Origin: Gelatoporia subvermispora B
Taxonomy: Eukaryota; Basidiomycota; Agaricomycetes; Polyporales; Gelatoporiaceae
Reading direction: 5' to 3'
NCBI GenBank assembly: GCA_000320605.2
Contig: KB445820.1
Span: 186,001 to 250,000, forward strand
DNA length: 64,000 nucleotides
This document shows positions 11,419-23,403 of this stretch, one piece after another (position 1 is the first letter of the stretch; every line of letters starts with the position of its first letter). The notes under the pieces are model-generated. The model searched no databases. It was not told the DNA's origin and saw only the letters and a list, made by a program, of their open reading frames with translations. A program made the position numbers and the translations under genes.

Positions 11419-13733
11419 ATGAGTGGACCTCTTGGAGATGTCGTACATGACAGCGAGGACGAGAGTTACTTGTCACTGCCTGCGGCCCGTGCGAATATTC
11501 ACCTCGCACCGCCTGGAGAACGAGCTGAAGTTGCATGTACGTGCAGAGCATCTCTCTCGCAGATACGCAAGCGTACTCATAGATCATGTGTAAAGTGCCC
11601 TCTGTTCCGTCAGTAGATTCATCACGTCTCCCACCGATCATGGCTCCGTCCGCGATCATTGCTCAACCCGGCATCTCTACCCCCGCGACACCTTATAATA
11701 TGATGCCATCCGATACCAATCCACATTCAAACAGTTCAGTTGTAACACCCACCTCGAAGCCAGCTGGTCGACCCAGACCGCGACCGATCAAGAAAGATTC
11801 ACCAGCATATTTTGCAAGAATATCAAATCTTGACAACTCGCAGCAGGACCCATTACTGCTTGCACCTCGCAATTCCGCCACTTCTGCACCAACTAGTGCA
11901 CACAGCTCGAGTTCCCTTCCGGGACCGTCTAGCATACACGATACAGAACCTGCCGGTGTGCCACCGGAGCCATCATACTCGCACGATATCGCCGAACGCA
12001 CCAAGCTACGCGCAAGGGCGCGTTCATCGAAGGCACAGACGTCGACCTCAGCGACAGATGACATGATCCACCTGAGCTCGGACGAGGGCGAGTATATGCC
12101 GAAGAAAAGTGCGTCTAAGAAGAAAACCAAAATGTCAAGGGAGCCGTCGTCCTCGAAAGCCTCGCCTGCTAAGAAGGACCAGCCATCCAGTTCCAAGACA
12201 GCATCTCGCATCTCTTTGCTCGCGCCTGCTGAGGTCATCGATCTCATCACGCAACTTCCGCCCTCTGATCCTCCCATATGGTCCTCATCAGGAGCCCCGA
12301 CCACATCCCCATCTGAGCGGCCTGACGCAGCCACTGCTTATGAGGTTCCGGCATCTCCGCCCGTGGGCGCTATCAGGAAACGCAAACGGCCACAGCCTTA
12401 CAATGCGCTCGAGGACGACTCTGAGGGCTTTGATGATCTTGTACCAAAGCCGGCACAGAAGATGGCAGCTCCTGTGGCACCTCCGCCACCATTCTTCGTT
12501 GGCTCTTCACAACCATCAGAAGCGCAGATCGACCTGCCACTCCCAGGATCGTCGAGTAACGTTCCTGTTGCACAAGGGCGGCCATCGAACGTAGAACAGG
12601 TGCCCAAACCAGATAAGAAGAGGGGTAAACGAGTCGAAGATGATGACGAAGACTGGACAGCGGACGTTCAGCCCAAGAGCAAAGCCAAAACGCGCAAGAA
12701 AGCTATTGTTAGCGACGACGAAGAATGGGGTCAGGACCTGAACTCTTCGTCGAAGCGGCGGAAGAAGGGAAAGACAGATGGGAAGTCCAAGGGCGCGGCA
12801 AGCAAGAAGAAAACATCGCCTCAGAAGACGGTTGAGGTTGTCATCGATAGACGAAGCCCAACCAAAGATGTTCTTTCAATACAGGACAGTCTTGCAGATG
12901 CGGGCATGGCTTTCGACCGGGACCTTACCCCTCCTCCCCCGTCCCCTCCACTCGCTCGCTCTCCATCGTCGGATTCGTCGCCAACGAAGGCTAAGCAGGT
13001 CGATACCACTACGTCGAGCATTAAGGATTCCCCGACGACCGTCAGTGAATCACGCAGCGCGAAGAGTCGGAAACGCAGTGGCCAGTCGAGCAATCCACCG
13101 CCATCGAATGATGTGTTTCATCTATCCGAAGGTGAAGATGAAGGCCCCGTACGCCCTTCTGCAAGAGGCAAAGGGAAGAAGCGAGCTGTAGCTCTGTCGG
13201 ACGATGAAGACGACGCAGAGCCCAAGGCTTCTCCACCTGCGGAGTCGCCCCGAACCAAGCGTCGGCGAGGGAATGCAGATATCGGCAAGGAGAACGAAGC
13301 ACCATCGGATGCTGCATTCATCACCCCTGCTAGACCCGCCGCCACTCCTGCTTCGACTTCCAAGTTCTCCGAGCCTTCGCGCACGTATTCAATCGCACGA
13401 ATGAAGTCAACCCCCATGTCCGAGCTCCTCCGCAAAGTCAACTCTCTCCCTGGCTCGCCGTTTGCTTCTCCAAAGCCGGCTTATTCCCCCTACCTCAAAG
13501 CTTCCAAGAGCTTTCTAAAGCGCATTGCCCCGCTACATCCCAACAGGCGTACACCGCCCCCACCTCCTCCGCGCCCGCCTCCGCCGAAGAAATCCAAGAA
13601 ACAGCTAGAGCTAGAAGAGAAGTGGGAGATGGAGCTCGAAGAGAGTGTCGACGGTTGGTATTGCCTACCCGAGGAAGAAAGGGCGACATTGAGGAGAGCG
13701 AAACGGGACATGGAGATGGGATTCGAGGATTGA
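11419..13733 (+). CDS. Disordered nuclear protein with SUMO-interaction-like motifs and a KEN box
   Basis: Not recognised as a named family. I place the start at 11419: exon 1 (MSGPLGDVVHDSEDESYLSL) ends at 11536 and joins by a 77 bp intron (GTACGT...GTCAG) in phase to a single exon 11614-13733, about 745 residues. An internal start at 11640 would give 697. The protein is Ser/Pro/Lys-rich and mostly disordered, with basic nuclear-localisation patches. From the 11640 Met: a hydrophobic-acidic motif DDMIHLSSDEGE near residue 142, EVIDLITQ at 198, DVFHLSEGEDE at 491, and GKENEAP (KEN box, a degradation signal) at 550. The C-terminal 80 residues are more ordered-looking: SPYLKASKSFLKRIAPLHPN, a Pro run, then EEKWEMELEESVDGWYCLP and a basic-acidic end. 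This suggests a cell-cycle or chromatin role (inference). Confidence 0.75.
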
Positions 13734-14061
13734 CATCGATTTTTATTTCAACCTCTCCGGACTTGACTTTGTACATACACACGATGTTGGTCATTGCAAT
13801 AATATCTCTTGTTCATAGGATGTATATCTCGTCCTTCTTGCTTCCGGCGTCCGCTTTCCGCGTCGGCGCGTTGCTCAAACAACGTCAGCTTTCCTAATCC
13901 GGAGTAGCATATGCACCATGCACAGCGTCTGCAGCAACCTGTGCCACGCCCACGACTCAACACAGGACCCGGCGCGCACTGCTGCGCTCGTTCAATACTG
14001 TGCTTCTTACTTCTCGCCATCACCCGTCACTGTACCTTGCATATATTCTCCGTTCTCCTAG

Positions 14062-15823
14062 ATGTCGGTGGCAGAGTCGACTCCTCTGGCGCATGCGATA
14101 GACAACATCAAGTTCCAGCTAAAGGACGCGTTCTGGGCACTGTCGTCATGCATCTGCCAGCAGTCCGCCAAAATCAAGATCAATGGCCGGACTTGTGAGT
14201 ACTTACTTGCTCACGCATTGCTCTGAGGATGGTGAAGGGCTCATGATGTACGTCAGTCAAGATTGTGAAAGTATTGGGTGAGGGAGGGTTCTCGTTTGTG
14301 TACTTGGCTCAGGATGAGCACAGTGGGGTACGTTCGCAAATCACGGTTCAGAGCCCAAACCGACTGATGTAGGAATGACCTGCAGAGGCAATTCGCTCTA
14401 AAGAAGATCAGGTGTCCGGGCGGGAGAGAGGATGTATTACAGGCTATGCGAGAGGTCGAAGCATACCGGCGATTCAAGTATGTTGCACCTTCCCTAGCGC
14501 TAGACATGTCTCACCATTGCAACAGACATCCGAATATCATTCGCATATTGGTGTGTAAACGTACAACACGAAAGATCATCTTGGTTGACATTGTGTAGGA
14601 CTCAGCTGTTGTGCAAGATCCAGACGGCGAGGGCCAGATCGTGTACTTGTTCCTTCCTCTATACAAGGTAAGCCTAATGTTCGTCCCCTCTGCCCAAACT
14701 CAACTGGAAATTTGATCCAGAGGGGCAACCTCCAAGATGCAATCAACGCGAACACCATCAACGGCACACACTTCGCGGAAGCAGAAATGGTCCGGCTCTT
14801 CAAGGGCACCTGCGAGGCCATCCGCGCCATGCACGACTACCGCGCACCATTAGGCACCACGTCTCGCGAGAACCAGTCCTCGTCCGCTCGCCGCCTCAGC
14901 GGAGAGCAGCCAGCTCGGCATTCAGAGGACGATGAGATGTTCCCGCATCCGGACGGTGACGCAGACGGCGGGTTCTCATACGACGGCGCCGCCGGAGGCT
15001 CGTCAGTACCGCTCATGACCAAGAGTAGACTGGAGGAGGAAGAGACCATCTTTGATGGCGATGAGGAGCTTAAGCAAATACAGCAGAACGGTAAGGCGCG
15101 TGCGGATGACGGGCAGTCAGAACTTGTTCCATATGCGCACCGAGACCTCAAGCCGGGGTATGTTGCATTCAGGGACTGTCCCATTTTACTGCCATTAACT
15201 CATTCGATGTCCAGGAATGTTATGATTGCGGACAACGGATCCCCCATTCTGATGGATTTCGGTAGCACAATGAAAGCACGCATCAAAGTCGAGAACCGGT
15301 CGCAAGCTTTGCTGCAGCAGGTTGGTAACTCGTGTGCATAATCGCTGCCACAATCTCACGAGACTTATAGGATATCGCCGCAGAGCAAAGTACGATGGCA
15401 TATCGTGCACCTGAGCTTTTCGATGTAAAAACCGGTATCACTCTTGACGAAAAGGTCGACATTTGGGTACGTGCAATCTGGAACTCACCTGGAGCCTAGC
15501 CTTACATGAGCTGCATAGTCGCTTGGGTGCACGCTCTATGCCCTCGCATACTCCCACTCGCCATTTGAGAACACCCAGACAACGGAGCAAGGTGGTTCAA
15601 TAGCGATGGCAGTCATGAACGCGCAATACAAACACCCAAATTCTGCATATTCACAAGGACTGAAGAATCTGATCGACAGCATGCTGAAGGTCAATCCAGC
15701 GGAGAGACCCGATATCCACAAGGTATACTACACCGCTCTACACGTATAGTACGACTGGTATCTGATGCATCTTATCTGCAGGTGATAGAGATGACGGATC
15801 AGGTGCTGCAGAGTTTGCGGTAG
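14062..15823 (+). CDS. STK16/Env7-like NAK-family protein kinase
   Basis: Ser/Thr kinase of the NAK family closest in pattern to animal STK16/MPSK1 and yeast vacuolar Env7. The start at 14062 gives MSVAESTPLAHAIDNIKFQL and a Cys pair (C30, C32) ahead of the domain, a likely palmitoylation site as in Env7. The kinase follows: VKVLGEGGFSFVYLAQDE, FALKKIRCPGG, EVEAYRRFKHPNIIRILD, LFLPLYKRGNLQDAI, AHRDLKPGNVMIADNG, ILMDFGST, MAYRAPELFDV, DIWSLGCTLYALAYSHSPFE and NPAERPDI. Between the alpha-E helix and the HRD loop there is an unusual insertion of about 90-100 residues rich in Ser, Asp, Glu and Gly (about 14850-15130). Seven or so short introns. The stop is at 15821-15823. All catalytic motifs are intact, so it should be active. 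Confidence 0.9.
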
Positions 15824-15930
15824 CATCGGAATGCGTTTTCATCTGGAGTACTGTCCTCCTATTTATGTATGCGTGTAGGTACGCAGCAAGTGCGCTGCAG
15901 TCAGGATATATTCCCGGGTCATGGACAATA

Positions 15931-17073
15931 CTATGTATGCTGCTTTGACGCGGCATCTTCATTGCGTTTCCGCTTAGGCTTGTCGCCCTTTTTCTTCCCT
16001 GAGGCAACATCCTTCTTGGACATTACATCCTTTTTCGGAGTGTCATTGGTCCTAGGTGTGTGTTTTTCTGCCTTCTCCGGACGAGAGGGCTTAGAGGATT
16101 TTGCGGGCTTAGACGGGGTCGCAGGTCTCGAAACAACCTCCTTGTCTGACGGTGTCTGCTTCTTGGCTGTAGGTTGTAGTTGCGAGGTTGATGTAGGCTT
16201 CGCCTTCGGTGTCTTTGTCAGCGGCTTCTCCTCAACCTCTCTGCTGTTTTCACCGTCCGTCTTGCGCTTCTTCTTCGGTCTCGAAGCCGCAGCATCCGGT
16301 TCAGATGCTTTAGTTTCAGGTGCAGCTGCCTTCTTCTCCTTGCGTGTCTTGGCTTTCGCCTTCATGATCTTCTGCTTCTCTCGTTTAGCTTTGACGATGG
16401 CTTGCTTGGCCCGCTGTGCTGAGGGTGTGAGCACTAGAAATGCAAAGCTTTTACGGGAAAGGTCCCACCCTCTTTTCAGCGCGCTTCGACGTGTCCTTGC
16501 CTCCCGTATTGGCAGTAGACGCATTCAAGAGGTCGCGGATATCGTCTTCCGGTCGTGCCGCGCCCGCAAGGTTCACAAAGCGAGCGTAGCGGCGTAAGTG
16601 TGCCTAGGCAAGATGAGTGTACATCGTGGGCGGAATGACACAGTACGTACCTGTGATGCCTTGTGCACCTCCGCCATCGTTAGGTTCTTCAGAAGCTTCC
16701 CTGGACACACAACACATGCTTTGACTTCCGGATCAAGTGAGACGACGTATACTGGATTCGCGAGAGCTTCAGTGATGGTCAAGGGTGGCTGGTCGTCTCC
16801 TTCCGATTCTTCGTCGGACTCTGCGTCGTCCCCTTCGCTCTGTTCGTCTTCCTCGTCACCTACTTCAAGTTGAGCCTCGTCCATTTCTTCATCCCCGGAT
16901 TCCGCAGTAACTTCTGAGCCAGCCTCATCGTCTGACGATCCACCCTCTGAGCTCGAGTCGGATTCATCCGAGTCTGTGTCTTGCAAGCCCATGAGTTCCT
17001 TCATTTCCCCATCCAGGCCAAGCTCCTCATCCTCCTCTTGTTTCTTCCTCCTTTTTTCAACACGTTTGAACAT
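15931..17073 (-). CDS. Nucleolar-type protein with one U1-like zinc finger
   Basis: Likely nuclear or nucleolar RNA-associated protein. The start at 17073 (MFKRVEKRRKKQEEDEELGL) is followed by a long acidic Asp/Glu/Ser stretch (about 80 residues). A single C2H2 finger of U1/matrin style follows: ACVVCPGKLLKNLTMAEVHK, then SQAHLRRYARF, so Cys-X2-Cys and His-X5-His, the His pair being split by an intron. The C-terminal half is Lys-rich (KQAIVKAKREKQKIMKAKAK, then Pro/Lys/Ser sequence) with several nuclear-localisation patches, ending at 15931. Three exons; the second intron (GTGGGA...CACAG) is stop-containing and joins EKR to RAKQ. It shares a 230 bp divergent promoter with the mitochondrial RNase gene. 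The acidic plus finger plus basic plan is typical of ribosome-biogenesis proteins (inference). Confidence 0.78.
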
Positions 17074-17303
17074 ATTCAGAGGCAGATACGAGGGAAGTAG
17101 GAAAGATAGAGCAGATAACCGTCGATAACTATGCACAAAACCAGGCAGAGTGCGAGAAACAAATTGAGCGCTTACAGGCCATCGCGATCGAAAGTGGCAC
17201 GTGGCGCGCGTGCAGATCGAGATCCAATTTTGCCCTTGCTGAATTTCTCGACCAGGTTGCGCTGAGCGAGAGTCTCAGCCACACTCGGCTCACTGCTTTC
17301 TAC

Positions 17304-20268
17304 ATGCATCGCCGTAGCGTCCAGTGTTTCGCGGACATCTCCTCTAGAGCTGCGAGTTCAAGCAAACGTGTCGTTGTCCCCGACTCGCTTTCTCAGTGCC
17401 GTCATGCGTCTACGCAGGCTCTTGGCAAGGGCAAATTCACGGCCATCTCGTCGAGCCAGTTAAAGGATGTCGCCAAACTCCTCGTGAAACAGGAAAAGCC
17501 GAAAGGCAAGGATACCAAAAAGAAGGGCGCCGCGACGAAGAAACCGCAGGTGGTGGTCGATTCGGCGGGCGCGAAGAGGCTAGATTCCGGCGGCGTGAAC
17601 AAGCTACGCTCCGATATCTTCTTGCCGGAGAAGAGTGAATTCTTGTCACCTAGGCAAGATGATCCCTGGCAAGCAGATATTGAGCTCTCCGGAGAGGAAT
17701 CTGCCGGCAAGTACGATATATCACGAGGCACCTTCTTGGAGGTCCGCAGGTACGTCGTTCATGGTCTTGCGCTACTATTGTCTGTGCTGAACTTGTTAAT
17801 CAAGAAACAATATTACTGTGCATTCAATCGCTGTCGAGGTCGTCCCGTACGGTGGGCGCTGGATGATCATGGCTCTCACAAGCACCGGAGAGGTCTGGCC
17901 GTGTCGTGAGGACGATGTACAGTTTCGTATACCAGGCTTCGCCGACAAGAATATTGTCATGAAGGTCGGGACGGACGCATACTCGGAGGACCCAGATTCT
18001 GTCGCGGCTCGTATAAAGCTCGCGAAGCAGATGCGCGACTTCGACAAGCAGGTTGAAGTCCGGCTTTCACAGCTCTCCCCGGCACTCCGCGATATCTACG
18101 ACCATTTCAAGGCGCCAGACTCCGCGCAGTGGTCCTCAGTAACGCTCTCGGAAGTCGCAAAGTTCGTTGATCCCAAGAGCGACCCGCCGCACATTAGCAG
18201 CTTGCTTGCCATTCAGAACTACCTCTTCAGCAAGAGCATATACTTTGTCCCCGACCCCAGCAACTTTCTGGAGACACAGAAATTCTACCTTCGGCCTGTG
18301 ACTCAGATCGAGGATGCGCAATTCGTGAACGAGCTTGTCTTACGGCGTGACCATCGTTTGTCGGACTTCGCGGCCAAGGCTACTGAACAGATTAGGGAGA
18401 CTCGGAAGCTTCACGAGGAGTCCTGGAGCGAACCGCCGACAATCCAGCCCAGTACCGTCTCAAACTTCACACCTGACGAGGCGCGTATCCTGCGCTTCCT
18501 CGATAGCACCGTCCGTGCAGTGAGGGCTGTACAAGCAGATCCCTTCCTCACGCAGCAAGCAGCCGTCCTGAAGAAGATCGATGTCTATGATGACGAGATC
18601 AGCAATGACCTCACACAGCGGTTCATGACCGACTGCGGGCTGCTCGCGCCATGGGAGGAACAGATTGCGCGCGAGCACTTCGAAGGTCCGGAGTCCTCCT
18701 CCCGCGCTCAGAAGCGCGAGGCAGGGGCCGACTCGATCGTGACGCTCGCTGCTACCACCTCGCAGCCTCTGGGCCCGCAGGACTTCTACTCGCACGACCC
18801 CGTGGAGTCTCTGCGGTGTGACTTTGGCAACATGCCGGTGTATGTGATCGACGACTATGGTGCTGAAGAACTTGACGACGGTGTTTCAGTCGAGCGCATA
18901 CCCTCTGAGCCTGAAAGTACTTGGATTCACGTCCACATTGCCGACCCCACAGCCATGGTACCCCCTACCAGTGACATCGCGAAAGCCGCATTCGAAAAGG
19001 GGCAGACTGCCTACCTCCTCGATCGGACAATTTCCATGTTGCCCCATGGTGAGCCTTTCAATCAGCTCAGTCTGGGTGCACGGAGTTCCCAGACTGGCCA
19101 ACCGGAGCCCGCGATGACCTTCAGTATCAAAATCGATGCGCATGGCGATATCGTCGATACGAAGGTCCAGCCCAGCGTCATCAAGAACATCCATAGGCTC
19201 AAGTATTCCGACGTCGACGTGGCTCTTGGGATCCCTCGATACACCCCGCAGCATCCATTCGGTGATGATCAACCACAACCCGCCGCACAACCAGTTGAAA
19301 AGTCCGCCGTGGGAGACCTCACTCTCCTTCAGAAAGTAACCCAACTCATGGTAAAGAAACGATTTGACGCGGGCATCATGTGGCACACCGTACCCAAGGC
19401 CGCAGTCAAAATCAACCCCGCGCCCCTTCCGACCGTTCCTAGGAACTTCGGGCTGCTCCACGAGTGCCGCGGCTTCCCGGAGATTTCATACACCGTCGAA
19501 GACTTTGTCGAAATGGAGAAGGGCTCGCGTAACATGGTCGCCGAGACCATGAAGCTCGCATGCCGTGCAGCGTCGCGGTTCTTCACCGAGCGGGGCCTGC
19601 CCGGCATCCGCCGTACACAAGGGCCCGCGTTCTACGGGAACGAGGAGACTCACGCGAATCTCCTGGCTATGCGTTCGGAGCACGGTGTGGTACACTGGGT
19701 CGAGTCCATCCGGGCGGGCGTCGTTGCCCCGAGCGCGAGGTACACCTTGAAGCCGGAGGGTCACTTCCTGCTCGGGATCCCCGAAGGCGAGGGGTACATG
19801 AAAGTCACGTCGCCGCTGAGGCGCTTCCAGGACATGATCGCACACTGGCAGATCAAACACGCACTGCTACATCCGGACAAGCCAGCCCTCTTCGCGAATG
19901 ACTGGCTCCAGCGGATGGCCAAGGACACCGAAGCGCTTGAGACCGGGATGAAGAGAATCCAGTGGCAACAGACGCTATGGTATGCACTCAAGCGCATCGA
20001 GCGTGCGCGCGTAGACCGGCAGAAGGGCGTGCAGTTTGCGCGTTACCCATTGGATGACCTCAAGGGCGTTATCTTCCAGGTCCCCGTGAAGAATGCGACA
20101 ACAAACGCGCTCCAGAGTGTGGTGTACATTCCGGCTCTGGGGCTCAAGGCGTTCTTGGTCAACCTGGCGGTAGACCAGGATCTGCAGATCGGTGACGAAG
20201 TCCCCATCGAGCTTGGTGACATTCGGTTTGGTTTGCGACCCAGGGTGGATGCGACGATTCGGAAGTGA
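17304..20268 (+). CDS. DSS1: Mitochondrial 3'-5' exoribonuclease, RNase II family (Dss1-like)
   Basis: RNB-family exoribonuclease; in yeast Dss1 pairs with the helicase Suv3 as the mitochondrial degradosome. Exon 1 (17304-17749) starts MHRRSVQCFADISSRAASSS, a basic, Ser/Ala-rich, acid-free leader typical of a mitochondrial presequence. Exon 2 (17805-20268) joins in frame, giving 969 residues. Upstream of the catalytic domain are ARIKLAKQMRDFDKQVEVRL and winged-helix-like sequence. The RNB core begins at VYVIDDYGAEELDDGVSVER (about residues 494-513): the Asp cluster D498, D499, D506, D507 fits the metal-binding acidic residues of RNase II. It continues with WIHVHIADPTAMVPP, DRTISMLPHGEPF, PAMTFSIKI, FRLKYSDV-type text (HRLKYSDVDVAL), ETMKLACRAASRFFTERGLP and KVTSPLRRFQDMIAHWQIKH. 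One intron only, unusual for this window. Confidence 0.93.
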
Positions 20269-20825
20269 GGCGTGTCGGACGACGGGACCTACATGTATGA
20301 TATCTCGGGCATTTTAACTAGATCATATAATTGCTCTTATTCGTGTCCCCTACCCGCGACCCTTGCGCGCGGCTCTACGAATTTTAGCTTTCTCCTCCAG
20401 GCCACTGATCTGCACTCAGGTTACAGGTATATGTAAACGCGATTTATTATCGTCGTGACTCTCGTTGTGCAATTGACTGTGAACGCCGGATCGCATGCTC
20501 TCCCTCTCCTCATTCGGATGACACACACAACCGTTGACCTTTGATGGTCGCAAATCCAGACTCTCTTTCGTCGCACAGAAAATGGCGAGACGCCTGCTAG
20601 AACGAATCTAGATTTGGAGCACACATAAACGCAAAATCGTTCGATGACCATTGGCGCCCGGGATTTACGGCGCGTAAATTCCCTCAAATATTCGTGGAAA
20701 CTGCTTGCTGCGTCTCCCACCGCAGTCTCTCGCTGCCTACACCCATTTCCCCTCTTCTGTGTCGGCCTCAACGTTGACCAGAACGTCCACCGGAGCAGGT
20801 CAGGTCGTCCGCACCAGCTGCTACC
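20269..20825. other. ERG11 upstream region
   Basis: Between the RNase gene and ERG11. Contains an inverted CCAAT motif (CCATTGG at 20648-20654) and a short perfect inverted repeat at 20663-20679, about 150 bp before the ERG11 start. No coding sequence recognised; the longest frame is on the minus strand and has no motif. Confidence 0.5.
20663..20679. promoter_or_regulatory. Inverted repeat ATTTACG-GCG-CGTAAAT
   Basis: Two perfect 7 bp arms around a 3 bp spacer, located upstream of ERG11. It could be a dimeric transcription-factor site; no factor is assigned. Confidence 0.35.
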
Positions 20826-22967
20826 ATGTCGCTCAACGCTACATTCACTGAGCCGTGGTCGGGCTACATTGCTGAGGCGCTCCCGTCCGTCCCGCGCTTG
20901 GTGCTCTTTGCCCTCATAAATATACCCTTGCTCGTGGTCGCCCTGAATGTCGTATACCAGCTGGTACACGTTACATAACTGCCATGATCTGGTCGTGTGC
21001 TGACTTGCCTTACTAGTTACCCCGTGATCGCTCGCTGCCGCCTTTAGTCTTCCACTGGCTCCCGTTTGTAGGATCCGCGCCAGCGTACGGAAAGGATCCC
21101 ATCGGATTCTTCACTCAGTGCAGGGAGAAGGTATGTTACCGTTCGTTTCCCATTTCTGTGCCTGGTCCTTGGTTTTGCGGATCTGGTACTCGAGCAGCTT
21201 GCAAATCTGACGTGTTGCGTGGCATTCCGGGTTTCGTCGGACGCAGTCGTGGAGGTGATGGACTGTTCGCATGAGTGCACTTTCACACCCGTAGCGCTTG
21301 TTCTGCTATCAACTTTTAACTTGGTTCGCGTGACCTGACTTGGTGCTAATTGCTAAGTCCTAACAGTACGGAGATGTCTTCACGTTCATCCTACTCGGCA
21401 GGCGCGTTACTGTCGCGCTCGGTCCCAAGGGCAACGACTTTATTCTGGGTGGAAAGCACACCGTATTGGCCGCTGAGGACGTTTACGCTGTATGTATATC
21501 CAGTCTCATGTGTCTTCACGCAGACGTACTAACCCCCCATCTTAGCCACTCACGAACCCCATCTTCGGCAAGGACGTTGTCTACGACGTCCCTAACGAAG
21601 TCCTCATGGAGCAGAAGAAATTCGTGAAGGTTGCGCTCACGACGGAGAAGCTCCGTGCCTACGTTCACATGATCGACGAGGAGGTTCGGAACTTCCTCAA
21701 CACCGACCCTGCATTCCAGATTTACCAGATGAACGACATCAACGAATGGGGCGCGTTCGATACGATCAAGACCTTCGCCGAAATGACCATCTTGACTGCA
21801 TCGCGGACGCTCCAGGGCAGGGAAATCCGCAACAACATGGACAAGGGCTTCGCGCACCTCTACACTGACCTCGATCACGGGTTCACGCCGCTTCACTGGA
21901 TGTTCCAGGATCTGCCGCTGGAGAGTTACCGCAAGCGTGACGCGGCGCAGGCCAAGATGAGCGAGTTCTACCAGAATATCCTTCGCAATCGCCGGGCAGC
22001 AGGCTCTCAGGTGCGTATCCGCGACGTCATCTCACTGTTTGTGAAGGCTCACCTTGCGTTGTGAAGGATGAGGATGATGTCATGTCGTCATTGATGCAGC
22101 AACGCTACCGCGATGGCCGCGCACTCCGGGACCACGAGATCGCACACATTATGATCGCACTACTCATGGCTGGTCAACACACGAGCTCCTCATCCTCCGC
22201 ATGGACTCTGCTGCATATCGCGGACAGCCCGGAGATTGGGTACGTCCCTGTTCTGATGTCATAGCAACTCCTTATCTAATATTACTGGACAGCAAAGCAC
22301 TGTACCAGGAGCAGGTCGAGCACTTCGGCGCCGGCGATGGCCACTTCCGCCCGATGGAGTACGAGGACTTGAAGAAGCTGCCCGTCCTAGACGCTGTCAT
22401 CCGCGAGACGCTGCGGATGCACCCGCCGATCCACAGCATCATGCGCAAGGTGAAGAGCGACCTGCCGGTGCCCCCGACCCTCGCCGCACCGTCCGAGGAC
22501 AGTGTATACGTCGTGCCCGCTGGCTACACCGTGCTCGCGTCGCCCGCGCTTAGCCAGGTCGACCCGCTCACGTGGAAGGACGCGCAAAAGTGGGACCCAA
22601 CGCGCTGGTACGACCAGGACGGTGCAGCCGCGATGGCGCAACGCCAGTATGACGAGGGCACCAAGGTCGACTTTGGCTTCGGGCTGGTCAGCAAGGGCAC
22701 GGAGAGCCCGTACCTGCCGTTCGGCGCTGGGCGGCATCGGTGCATCGGCGAGCAGTTTGCGTACCTCCAGGTTGGCGTGATCGTCTCGACGCTCATCCGC
22801 CACTTGGAGCTCCGTTTGGACCAGGCTTTCCCCCAGCCTGACTACACGGTATGTTTTGTGCACTTGAATTATTGATGTTGGCATGTGCTTACTGTTCGAC
22901 CCGACAGTGTATGATGGTGCAGCCCAAGAAGTCGCAGATTGTCTACCGCCGCAGACACTTCGACTAG
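20826..22967 (+). CDS. ERG11: Lanosterol 14-alpha-demethylase (CYP51)
   Basis: Cytochrome P450 that removes the 14-alpha methyl group of lanosterol/eburicol in ergosterol synthesis, on the ER; target of azoles. The start at 20826 gives [14 protein letters not shown], then a single membrane anchor ([20 protein letters not shown]). CYP51 signatures in order: [77 protein letters not shown], the I helix [20 protein letters not shown], the K helix [20 protein letters not shown], and the heme loop [20 protein letters not shown] with the Cys thiolate ligand. It ends RRRHFD with the stop at 22965-22967. About six introns, each GT-AG. I saw no lesion in the gene. Close to full length for the family (about 540-550 residues). 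Confidence 0.97.
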
Positions 22968-23403
22968 GCCCAACTGTTCGATATTTCAGGGATGGACGTT
23001 TGTTGTAGAAAGTATATCGCATACCACTCATCGTAATAGAACGCAGTAATGTCGTTAATGAGAAGTAGTGCTGTGACGAACGCGTGTTGGACATCATGCG
23101 GCAACTGTCTCGTATACCTGGAAAGCAAGAATTACTTGCGTGCGTTGAAGAGGTCTTCCCCTAAATCGGAAGCCTGTATGTAGGCGACTTAAAGTCGATG
23201 GAACGGTTCCGGTCCCTGGACGTTGACAGAGGTCTCAGCCCCTTTAAATAATGTCTCGTATTCGTGGAACGCATGAAGCACATATTCTCGTAACGTAAAG
23301 AGGCACACATAGTACAGTTACAAAGGAGTGTGCCCGCACACATCATCGAATCCTAAGCGTTCTGGTCAGAAGATAGCTGGCACCTACAGACCCCATCCCA
23401 CAG
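22968..23403. other. Convergent intergenic, no gene seen
   Basis: The 3' flanks of ERG11 (plus) and of the MYND gene (minus). No open frame with recognisable content, no repeat. Confidence 0.6.
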
